Shown: positions 33,901 through 39,210 of the stretch, in pieces
Position numbering within the stretch: position 1 is the first letter of the stretch
Layout: each line of letters begins with the position of its first letter
Assembly: GCA_035943995.1 (NCBI GenBank)
Contig: DASZBS010000031.1
Coordinates: 1 to 64,000 of the forward strand
Direction: 5' to 3'
Length of the DNA stretch: 64,000 bases
DNA from: Vulcanimicrobium sp035943995
GTDB lineage: Bacteria > Vulcanimicrobiota > Vulcanimicrobiia > Vulcanimicrobiales > Vulcanimicrobiaceae
The notes under the pieces: generated by a model
Databases searched by the model: none
The model's input: only the letters and a program-made list of their open reading frames with translations
Told to the model about the DNA's origin: nothing
Translations under genes and position numbers: made by a program

Positions 33901-36580
33901 TACCGACGCAGATGTCGTCCATCCCGCTGATGCGCCGCAGCAGCGCGTAGTACGCCGCGAGCATCGTCATGTAGAGCGTGGCACCGTGCTTGCGGCCCGC
34001 CTCGCGCAGCGCGTCGCACAGCGATTCATCGAGGTCGAACGCGATGGACGAGCCGTTGTAGGTTTGAACCGGATTGCGCGGGCGGTCCGTCGGCAGGCGA
34101 AGGAGCGGCGGCGCCCCGGTGAGACGCTCGCGCCAGTACGAAAGGCCGCGCTCCGCCGCGGCGCCGCGCATCGTCTCGCGCTCCCACACCGCGTAATCCG
34201 CGAACTGCACCTCGAGCGGCGGAAGCGACGGCGCACGTCCGTTGCGAAAATCCGCGTAGAGCACCAAGAACTCGTCGATCCAGACGTTGATCGACCAGCC
34301 GTCGTGCACGAAGTGGTGCTCGAGCTCCAGGAGGCGGTGCTCGTCGGCGGCGGTTCTTATCAGCACCCAGCGGATCAGCGGCAGCCGGTCGAGCGGGATG
34401 ATCTTCGCCATCTCGTACTCGACGAGCGCCGTGTACTCGCCCTCGCGCTGCTCCGGGGTGAGCGCCGAGAGGTCGACGACCGGCACCTCCACCGGCTCGA
34501 ACGGGTGAATCAGCTGCACCGGCTCGTCGCCGCCGGCGCGCGCGAACGTCGTGCGATAGACCTCGTGCCGACGCACGATCTCGTTGATCGCGCGCGTCGC
34601 CGCATCGGTGTCGAGTTCGCCGCGCAGGCCGAACGCCGTCTGGAACTGGTACGCGCGCAGCGACGGCGTGACGTCCTGGAGAAACCACACGGCTTCCTGG
34701 GCGAACGACAGCGGGATCGGACGGTCGCGCAGGACCGGCACGACCGCGCTCCGCCGCGCAGGGAGGGCTGCCGTCACGATGCGCGCGAGCTGCGCGATCG
34801 TCGGCGCGTCGAAGATCGACCGCAACGAAAGCTCGATGCCGAACCGCGCGCGCAGCGCCGCCACCAGCCGCGTCGCCATGATGGAATGGCCGCCGGCGTG
34901 GAAGAAGTTGTCGTTCGCGCCGGGCTGGCCGCCGCCGAGCAGCTCCGCCCAGATCTGCGCGATCGCGCTCTCCACGTCGCCCGCGGGCCGTTCGTACGCC
35001 TGCGTGAGGTACGCTTCGCGACTCGGCTCGGGCAGCGCACCGCGGTCGATCTTGCCGTTCGGGCTCAACGGCAGCGCGACGAGCTCCACGAACGCCGCGG
35101 GGACCATGTATTCGGGCAGCGCCGACGCCGCGTGCGCGCGCAGCTCCTCGGCGCTCGTGCCGGCGCCGTCGTGCGCCGGCGCGTAGTACGCCACGAGGCG
35201 CTCGTCACCGGACGCGACTTGCCGTGCGAGCACCACGACCTCGCGCACGGCGGGATGCGCGGCGAGCTGCGCTTCGATCTCGCCGAGCTCGATGCGGAAT
35301 CCGCGGAGCTTCACCTGGAAGTCCGCGCGCCCCAAGAACTCGAGGTTACCATCCGGCGCGCGGCGCGCGAGATCGCCGGTCTTGTAGAGGCGCTCGCCCA
35401 CGGCGAACGGGCTCAGAACGAAGCACTCCGCCGTGAGCTGCGGGCGGTTCCAGTAGCCGCGCGCGACTTGCACGCCGCCGAGGTAGAGTTCGCCGCGCTC
35501 GCCGTCCGGGACGGGCCCGAGCGACTCGTCCAAGACATAGACTTGCGCGTTCGGCACCGCGCGGCCGATCGGAATGATGGCCGGGACCGGTCCGCCGTCG
35601 TACGTCCACTCCGTGACGTCGATGGTCGACTCGGTCGGACCGTAGAAGTTGTGCAGCTTCGCGCCAGGCAGTGCTTCGCTCGCGAGCCGTACCAACGCGC
35701 TCGTTAGCGTTTCCCCGCCGCAGAAGACGTGCCGCAAGCTGGTGCACGCCGCCGCATCACGATGCTCCAGGAACAGGCGCAGCAGGGACGGCACGACTTG
35801 TAGGAGCGTGATTCGCTGCTCGCGGATGACGGCGGTGAGATATGCCGCGTCCTTGTGCCCGCCGGCGCGCGCCATCACGAGCTTCGCGCCGTATGCGAGC
35901 GGCCAGAAGATCTCCCAGACCGACGCGTCGAACCCCAGCGGCGTCTTCTGCAGCAGCGCGTCGTCCGCACCGATCCGGTAACGTTCTTGCGACCACGCGA
36001 GAACGTTGCACAGCGACCGGTGCTCGACCATGACGCCCTTCGGCTGCCCGGTCGAACCCGACGTGTAGATCACATACGCGAGGTTCGCAGGCGTCAGATC
36101 GCCACGCTCGAGATCCTCGCCGGACGCGTCGTTCCAAAGCCGCGCGTCCGCACGGACGTCGATGACCGGAACGATCTCGCCGCGCAGCGGCTGCGGCAGC
36201 GACGGTGCCGCAGCCTCATGGGTGAGGATCGCCGCCGGCGCGATGTCCTCGAGCATGTAGCGCAAGCGTTCCGCCGGATACGACGGATCGAGCGGGACGT
36301 AGGCACCACCCGCCTTGAGCACGGCCAGTAGCGCGACCACCGTTTCGAGGCTGCGCTCCATGCACAGCGCGACGCGGCTGTCGGGCCGCACGCCGGCGGC
36401 GCGCAGATGGCGCGCGAGACGGTTGGCGCGTTCGTTGAGCTCGCGGTACGTCAGCGTCTCGGCTTCATGGAGCACCGCGACCGCGCAGGGCGACGCCGCG
36501 GCCTGCGCTTCGAACAGCTCGTGGATGCAGTCGAGGTGCGGCTCGAACGTGCCGGGCGACGCCATCTCGTATTGCTTCAT
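21998..36580 (-). CDS. NRPS, five modules: A-T-C-A-T-C-A-T-C-A-T-C-A-T (initiating)
   Basis: 4,860 residues. It starts directly with an A domain, so it begins the chain without an acyl-starter domain. Approximate layout: A1 1-520, T1 (Ser 567), C2 620-1070, A2 1095-1590, T2 (Ser 1636), C3 1680-2120, A3 2145-2650, T3 (Ser 2695), C4 2740-3185, A4 3205-3705, T4 (Ser 3749), C5 3795-4240, A5 4260-4770, T5 (Ser 4816). All T domains have GGHS; C domains have HHxxxD. Pocket codes read by eye against GrsA: A1 DAWQVCFID (Gln-like), A2 DAMFLCGTF (Ile/Val-like), A3 DAEDIISVV (Lys-like), A4 DAMFLCCTF (Ile/Val-like), A5 DFWSTFMVH (Thr-like). There is no thioesterase; the C-terminus NEVAEIRL may be the docking tail for the TubC domain of the NRPS at 47415-55325. 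ATG 36580 follows GGGAG. Confidence 0.95.
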   Translation of the reverse strand: MKQYEMASPGTFEPHLDCIHELFEAQAAASPCAVAVLHEAETLTYRELNERANRLARHLRAAGVRPDSRVALCMERSLETVVALLAVLKAGGAYVPLDPSYPAERLRYMLEDIAPAAILTHEAAAPSLPQPLRGEIVPVIDVRADARLWNDASGEDLERGDLTPANLAYVIYTSGSTGQPKGVMVEHRSLCNVLAWSQERYRIGADDALLQKTPLGFDASVWEIFWPLAYGAKLVMARAGGHKDAAYLTAVIREQRITLLQVVPSLLRLFLEHRDAAACTSLRHVFCGGETLTSALVRLASEALPGAKLHNFYGPTESTIDVTEWTYDGGPVPAIIPIGRAVPNAQVYVLDESLGPVPDGERGELYLGGVQVARGYWNRPQLTAECFVLSPFAVGERLYKTGDLARRAPDGNLEFLGRADFQVKLRGFRIELGEIEAQLAAHPAVREVVVLARQVASGDERLVAYYAPAHDGAGTSAEELRAHAASALPEYMVPAAFVELVALPLSPNGKIDRGALPEPSREAYLTQAYERPAGDVESAIAQIWAELLGGGQPGANDNFFHAGGHSIMATRLVAALRARFGIELSLRSIFDAPTIAQLARIVTAALPARRSAVVPVLRDRPIPLSFAQEAVWFLQDVTPSLRAYQFQTAFGLRGELDTDAATRAINEIVRRHEVYRTTFARAGGDEPVQLIHPFEPVEVPVVDLSALTPEQREGEYTALVEYEMAKIIPLDRLPLIRWVLIRTAADEHRLLELEHHFVHDGWSINVWIDEFLVLYADFRNGRAPSLPPLEVQFADYAVWERETMRGAAAERGLSYWRERLTGAPPLLRLPTDRPRNPVQTYNGSSIAFDLDESLCDALREAGRKHGATLYMTMLAAYYALLRRISGMDDICVGTSVANREAPGVDGLIGMFVNMLVLRTDLSGDPSVHELLQRVRETTLGAYSHQEVPISSVVAEVAPARSLGHLPLYQVTFSFHDAPLRQVRADGLEVVPGGPINNGTAKYDFNLIVVARHEQRIGSGAAAHRGVTGYWEFNTDLFDRATMDRLVAQYRAILARMVEVLRHAPETPARELCVLSDDERHRILVEWNATETAYPADRSIHELFEDQAAATPGAVAVVHGDTQLSYEELNARANRLAHHLRALGVERGGRVAILLARSVDLIVAQLAVLKCGAIYVPLDESAPAERQTFILDDCRVSAIVTDATRILPLIAGVRRVNMDEVSPHGLPSENLGNTVAGDEAAYIIYTSGSTGQPKGVVTPHRAISRVAMNNGFAEFLPSDHVAFAANPAFDASTMEVWGSLLNGCRTVVIDRGVFLDAGSFARLLEHHAVTVLFITPVLFNAYASAIPHALARLRVLMCGGEQADPRAFARVLGGARKPEHLINGYGPTETTTFATTYEAAAVPADAVSVPIGRPIANTRVYIVDEHLEPVPVGVAGELYVGGPGVALGYWNRPELTAERFVASPFVEGDRLYKTGDLGRFLPDGAIEFLGRNDFQVKIRGFRIELGEIEKALAQCDGVAEVVLLAREDVPGEKRLVAYYTTHAGASADAEALRTHLQTLLPEYMVPAAYVRLDTFPVTANGKVDRKVLPAPDVAAFATEEYEAPTGELEKAIAHIWCEVLDLDRVGRSDNFFDLGGHSLLATRVMAMLQAMLQTEVSVTTLFAQPVLSDFAQVIANATRSELPEIPRTERCGPLPLSFAQQRLWFLSQMDGVSEAYHVSFGLRLSGELDRVALARALNQLVARHESMRTTFALSGGEPVQRIAPCDSGFALVDEDVRGRGDTEAVIEALVARQARAPFDLEAGPLFRGSLIRAADAEHVLLLTMHHIVSDEWSMGVLLRELSSLYQTYVSGCKGDTLPALPVQYADYAAWQRRRLSPAMVQEQSDYWRRALAGAPPLLQLPTDRVRPAEQDFVGDQVALELDEELTCRLKSLSQRHGTTMFMTLMTAWGVLLSRLSGQTDVVVGTPAANRARAEVQNLIGFFVNTLPVRMDFSGSPTVADMLARVKAQALAAQANQDLPFEQVVELVNPRRSLAHAPLFQVMFAWQSFEHREIAFPGLTAAPVRTPNPSSKFDLTLDLGEAGDRIAGLIGYATALFDRATAERHAGYLRNVLNAMVADDQQPIDGLALLSETERRQMLAEWAEANDSSRRCAHELFQEQVANAPDAVALAAGDVQLSYAELNERANRLAHYLRAIGVRPDSRVALCAERGAEMIVAMLAILKAGGAYVPLDPAYPAERLAFMLADSAPAVVLTHAGVAADVRRALRGANVPLVDIDSDAERWAEAPAHDPARAGLTSEHLAYVIYTSGSTGVPKGVMVEHRNVRSFVAAAQDRYRLGASDRVLQFASFAFDASVEEVFCTLASGAALVLRTDAWLAGASAFWELCATHGVTVVDLPTMFWEELAHDREAAVPGNVRLIIIGGEAVSAAALASWFARDRRGTRLMNSYGPTEATVVATLCELKANDPLPSIGRPLANARVYIVDERLEPVPPGVVGELVVGGGGVARGYLNHPELTAERFVASTFVAGDRLYKTGDLGRFLPDGSIEFVGRNDFQVKLRGFRIELGEIEAALVRCEGVLDAVVIVSEVALGDKRLVAYYTSDSGAELRADALRAQLLATLPEYMVPAVYVRLDTFPRTPNGKRDRKALPAPDGSSYAVREYEPPAGELEEAVARVWCDVLNAERVGRDDDFFDLGGHSLLVVRMLSRLHQTMQIELSVNALFANPVFRDFAAVAAKTTRAAQPPIPLADRRRPLPLSFAQQRMWFLSQMEGVSETYHVPLGLSISGELDRLALARALDHVVARHESLRTSFPFVEGELVQRIAPPDTLFALLEHDVRGRDDATAHVDALIAEEAGAPFDLQAGPLIRGRLIRTADTEHVLLITMHHAVSDGWSVGVLVRELSASYRAYHAGDEHDPLPPLPIQYADYAAWQRQRLSGAVLAKQAEYWRRTLAGAPELLELPTDRVRPAVQDHVGGQVLVELDAELTARVKALGQRHGTTLYMTLLTAWGTLLSRLSGQTDLVVGTPAANRTRPEVEDLIGFFINAQALRLDFSGGPTVAEMLARVKARALGAQEHQELPFEQVVEIVNPPRSLAHAPLFQVVFAWQSAEQGEFDVPGLRVAQLRSPYSVSKFDLAFSFVESGDRLGGMLEYATVLFDRATVERYVGYFRNVLVAMVADDARRVDELPLLSGGERHTILVDWNATGAPYPSERGIHELFEEQAAKTPAAIAVVHGDERLTYRELNERANKLARRLRDTGVLPGSRVAISLARSIHLVVAQLAVLKCGAIYVPLDESAPAARQTFIMEDCRVATVLTDTARTVPAVAGVQQIDLDAVSLDAHAPGDLGVPAHGGIPAYIIYTSGSTGQPKGVVTPHRAIARVVRNNGYADFLPSDRVAFAANPAFDASTMEVWGPLLGGGSIVVIDRDASLDANRFAQVLEQQQVTVLFVTTALFNAYAAAIPQALRRLRVLLCGGEQNDPHAFARVLDGDSKPQHLIHCYGPTETTTFATTYEVTSVPDGLTNVPIGRPISNTRVYIVDERLEPMPVGVAGELYVGGPGVALGYWERPELTAERFVASPFVEGDRLYKTGDRGRFVADGSIEFLGRNDFQVKIRGFRIELGEIETRLAHCAGIRDAVVLAREDVPGEKRLVAYYTIEAGSDTSAEALRTNLLELLPEYMVPAAYVHLGALPLNANGKVDRGALLAPDAAAYATEAYEAPLGEIETVVAQIWCEVLDLDRVGRSDNFFDLGGHSLLATRVMSLVQQMLQAEVNVTTIFAQPVLRHFAQEIARATRRPLPAIARADRHAPLPLSFAQQRLWFLAQIDGASEAYHVPLALRLRGTLDRVALGRALDRVVARHETLRTTFALVHGEPVQRIASEDIGFALVEHDLIGHADAARQAETLAAEEARAPFDLQTGPLIRGRLIALDPTEHLLLITMHHIVSDGWSVGVLVRELSALYSAYREGREGDPLPAPAIQYADYAAWQRRWLSGTVLHEQSSYWRRALADAPVLLELPSDRARSTQQDFVGDSVPVEFDAELSAQVKALSQRCGTTLFMTLMAAWGVLLSRLSGQTDVIVGTPIANRARAEVEGLIGFFVNTLALRMSLSDSPTVAQMLAHVKAQALAAQEHQDLPFEQVVEIVNPPRSMAHAPLFQVMFAWQNAEQGQFHFPGLDVTPADTPYAASKFDLTLGLGETGERITGALGFATALFDRATAERYVGYFRNVLAAMVADDAQRVSGLELLSPAERHQVVVEWNAADKSYPARRCLHELFEEQVAKTPDAVAVTFERLHVTYGALNARANRLARHLRSIGVRPDSRVALCMERGPDLIAGVLAILKAGGAYVPVDPAYPAERIAYVLEDSAPSAVLTDDQLPADVRGVLRDRGVPVVDVAADEARWEHEPAHDLARADLTPEHLAYIIYTSGSTGRPKGVMIEHRNVSRLFSATEAWFRFDRSDVWTMSHSIAFDFSVWEMWGALLHGGRLVVVPRVTAQSPHDFYGLLCSERVTVLSQTPGAFNQLLLAQIGDPRTHALRLTVFGGEALDTTILRPWWQDARNASTALVNMYGITETTVHVTYRPLHPRDAEKRTGSPIGKRIPDVKIYILDELGEPVPAGVPGELYVGGAGVARGYWNRPELTEERFIPSPFLAGDRLYKTGDLGRYLPDGSIEFLGRNDDQVKIRGFRLELGEIEARLAQHDAVRHAVVVVREDAPGEKRLVAYYTAANGTVAGADQLRAHAAAALPDYMVPAAYVALDALPLTPSGKLDRKALPAPEGTSFALRAYEPPIGDVENAIADIWCDVLDIERVGRTDNFFELGGHSFLVVRVIDSMRRAGLHTDVRAVFTAPTLIGLASTTNEVAEIRL

Positions 36581-36627
36581 GGTCCTAAAATGCTCCCGTC
36601 ATCGACGAAGGTAAGAAACGCGCGCGC

Positions 36628-37689
36628 CTAGCGCGGGAGACCAGCTTCCAAGATTTTTGCGCCCGATGCCGTGTTCACGACGCGTCTGAGCTCCAGCCCG
36701 GCCGCTGCGAGCAGACGCTCGAAGTCGTCTGCCGTGCGTTCACGCCCGCCGTCGGTCAGGACGAGCATCTCGAGATCGAGCAGCTTGGCGAAGTCGGGCG
36801 CGTTGCCGGTCGCGATCACTTGCTCACCGAGCAGCACGATGCTGTCGTCGCGCATCGCGCCGCGCACGTTGGTCAGGATCTTTGCTGCGAGCTCGTCGTT
36901 CCAATTGTGGATGACATGCGTGAGCATGTACGCGTCGGCGCCGCCGGGGATCGCGTCGAAGAAGCTCCCGCCGGCCGCGCGCGCGCGATGCTGCATCCCG
37001 CGCGCCGCGATCCGGCGGCCCGCCGCGGCGGCCGCTTCAGGCAGATCGAACACCGTGGCGAGCAGACGCGGCCACCGCTCGAGCAGGCGGAGGACGAGCT
37101 CGCCCTCGCCACCGCCGACGTCGACCAGCGTCTCGAACGCCGAGAAGTCGTACGCGCTCACGATCGCCGCATAGAACTGCTGCGCGACCGACGTCATCGA
37201 CTGGTTGAACGCTTCGGCGAACTCCGGGCTGTCCGCGAGCGTCTGCCAGAACTCCTCACCATGCGTGTGGCGATACGCCTGCGTGCCGTTCCGGACGCTG
37301 TGCTCGAGCGCGCCCCACGCTGCGTAGTGCCGGCTCGTCCCGAGAAATCGCGCGAGACCGCGCAGCGATGACGGCACGTCGCTTCGCAGCAGCGCGGCGC
37401 ACGGCGAAAGCGCCCAGTGCCGCGGCGCGACTTCGCGAAAGACGCCGGCGGACGCGAGTGCGCGCAGCAATCGCTGCAGCGCGTCCGGCGCCGCGCCGAC
37501 CTCGCGCGCGAGCACGTCGACCTGCTTGCTCTCGTCCGCCAGATGGTCGGCGATGCCCAGGTTCGCCGCGACGCAGACCGCCTGCGAGATCCAGCGGCCC
37601 GCGATGAGTTGCAGCAGCATCCCCGCTTCACGGCGCTCGGCCGTGCCGGTGAGGTCGCCTTTCGGCGACGCCGCGGGCAACGCGCTCAC
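36628..37689 (-). CDS. SAM-dependent O-methyltransferase (Methyltransf_2 type)
   Basis: 353 residues. An N-terminal winged-helix dimerisation domain (about 25-110, LIAGRWISQAVCVAANLGIAD) is followed by a class I SAM domain: LVDVGGGEGELVLRLL near residue 185, VFDLP, and MLTHVIHNWNDELAAKIL, which includes the catalytic His and Asp region of plant COMT-like and bacterial tailoring O-methyltransferases. It probably methylates a hydroxyl, for example on a Tyr or beta-hydroxyl of the peptide. The GTG at 37689 makes a GTGA overlap with the halogenase upstream, which suggests the two act together. The substrate is not determined; a 47-base gap with a good ribosome-binding site leads into the large NRPS. 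Confidence 0.88.
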   Translation of the reverse strand: MSALPAASPKGDLTGTAERREAGMLLQLIAGRWISQAVCVAANLGIADHLADESKQVDVLAREVGAAPDALQRLLRALASAGVFREVAPRHWALSPCAALLRSDVPSSLRGLARFLGTSRHYAAWGALEHSVRNGTQAYRHTHGEEFWQTLADSPEFAEAFNQSMTSVAQQFYAAIVSAYDFSAFETLVDVGGGEGELVLRLLERWPRLLATVFDLPEAAAAAGRRIAARGMQHRARAAGGSFFDAIPGGADAYMLTHVIHNWNDELAAKILTNVRGAMRDDSIVLLGEQVIATGNAPDFAKLLDLEMLVLTDGGRERTADDFERLLAAAGLELRRVVNTASGAKILEAGLPR

Positions 37690-39197
37690 CGGTGCCTCGA
37701 CGGAGCGACGGCGGTCGCGGGCTCGGCCCAGTGCAGACCGTCGCGCTCGGGCACCAGCCCGTCAGCGAACAGCGGCCGGTCCGCCGGCCGTTTCCCGCCG
37801 AACATTGCTTGCAGCTGCATCTGCGTGATCTCGGAGGTGAGCTCGAGAAAGAACGCGCCGCGCTTGCCGTCGCGCTCGGCGTGGCCGTACGCGCTGCTTG
37901 CCGCGGGAAACAGCGTTTCGCTCAAGTGCTCGCGCTCTTGGAAGAACGTCGCGGTATCGAAGAGCCGCTCGTCGTTCCCGCCGACGCCGCCGACGAGATC
38001 GATGAACGCCTGCTGCTCTAGCTCGCTGGAGTTCGTGATCCGCTTCGCCTGCCAGAAATACGACGGCAGGTCTTGCTCCAAGTTGTAGAACGCGACGAGG
38101 AAGTCGTAGAAGTTGGCGTACTCGCGGCGATACCGCCGCTCGAACTCGGTGAAGCACGCCTCCTCGTCCAGATCGCCGCGCAGGCAGGTGTTCACCGAGC
38201 GCGCTGCCAGCAGCGCCGAGTACGTCGCCAAGTGTACGCCGGAGGAGAACACCGGGTCGACGAAACACGCGGCGTCGCCGACCAGCGCGATGCCTTCGGA
38301 CCAGAACCTGCTGTTCGAGTACGAGTAATCTTGGCGGGCGCGCACCTCGCCGTACACGCCTTCCGTGATCCGGCGCGCGTTCGCGAGCAGCTGTTTGATC
38401 GGCTCGCACTTCGCAATGAAGTGATCGAGCGTCTCGGGCAGACCGCCCTTGAGCACGTCCGCGCGAGACTTGTCGAGCACCACGCCGACGCTGGTGAGAT
38501 CCGGCCGCAGCGGGATGTACCAGAACCAGCCGTCCTCGAATGCCGCGCAGAAGATGTTGCCGGCGCACGGCTCCGCCATTCTGCCGCCGTTCTCGAAATA
38601 GCCGAAGACCGCGACGTTCTGAAAATATTTGGAGAACACGCGCTCGCCGACGCGGCGCGCGAGGATGCTCTCGTAGCCGGACGCGTCGATCACGTAGCGC
38701 GCGAGCGCGGCCTCGGGCTCGCCCGCTTCGTTGACGAACTCCAGTCCCGTGACGCGGTCACCCGTCGTCAGCGCGCCGCGAACCTTGCAGCCCGGGCGCA
38801 CGCGAACGCCCTTCTTGCTCGCGTTGTCGAGCAGGATCCGGTCGAACACCATGCGCTCGACTTGATAGGCAGTGGACGTCGGGCCCGCCATCTTTGAGGA
38901 CGCCGCGAAGTCGAACGTCCACGGCTCGGGGCTCGTCCCCCAGCGAAACGTTCCGCCGCGCTTCAGCGTGAAGTTGGCGTTCTTCAGCTCCTCGGACACG
39001 CCCAGCAGCGGGCAGATGCCATGGACCGTCGACGGCAGCAGCGACTCGCCGATCTTGTACTTCGGCTCGCGCTCCTTCTCGAGCAGCATGACGTCGTGGC
39101 CCTGCAGCGCGATGAGCGTGGCTGCGGCCGAACCCGCCGGTCCACCTCCGACGACGATGCAATCGTAGGCTGGGCTGCCGTCCGTCGTTGAAAACAC
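37686..39197 (-). CDS. FADH2-dependent halogenase (carrier-bound phenol/pyrrole type)
   Basis: 503 residues. The FAD-binding motif is VVGGGPAGSAAATL at the N-terminus, followed by IGESLLPS, a conserved Lys in FTLKRGGTFRWG, and the halogenase signature WxWxIP as WFWYIPL near residue 226. Next comes GDAACFVDPVFSSGVHLA. The arrangement fits the CmlS/PltA/BhaA group, which acts on substrates tethered to a carrier protein, more than the free-tryptophan halogenases. Those enzymes use FADH2, O2 and chloride or bromide to make HOX, relayed by the Lys. A Tyr bound to one of the aromatic modules is the likely substrate. A flavin monooxygenase without halogenation is less likely given WxWxIP. The gene follows the terminating NRPS by 13 bases and overlaps the methyltransferase. 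Confidence 0.9.
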   Translation of the reverse strand: MFSTTDGSPAYDCIVVGGGPAGSAAATLIALQGHDVMLLEKEREPKYKIGESLLPSTVHGICPLLGVSEELKNANFTLKRGGTFRWGTSPEPWTFDFAASSKMAGPTSTAYQVERMVFDRILLDNASKKGVRVRPGCKVRGALTTGDRVTGLEFVNEAGEPEAALARYVIDASGYESILARRVGERVFSKYFQNVAVFGYFENGGRMAEPCAGNIFCAAFEDGWFWYIPLRPDLTSVGVVLDKSRADVLKGGLPETLDHFIAKCEPIKQLLANARRITEGVYGEVRARQDYSYSNSRFWSEGIALVGDAACFVDPVFSSGVHLATYSALLAARSVNTCLRGDLDEEACFTEFERRYRREYANFYDFLVAFYNLEQDLPSYFWQAKRITNSSELEQQAFIDLVGGVGGNDERLFDTATFFQEREHLSETLFPAASSAYGHAERDGKRGAFFLELTSEITQMQLQAMFGGKRPADRPLFADGLVPERDGLHWAEPATAVAPSRHR

Positions 39198-39210
39198 GGT
39201 CGCTCCGATT

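Noticed and set aside
31046..35707. A 1,553-codon open frame on the plus strand opposite the initiating NRPS
   Set aside because: It is an antisense shadow of GC-rich NRPS sequence: strongly Arg/His/Val-biased, no domain pattern, while the minus strand encodes clear A, T and C motifs over the same bases.
37686..39197. Geranylgeranyl reductase or plain flavin monooxygenase
   Set aside because: WxWxIP, the Lys-bearing KRGGTFRWG and GESLLPS are the halogenase pattern.
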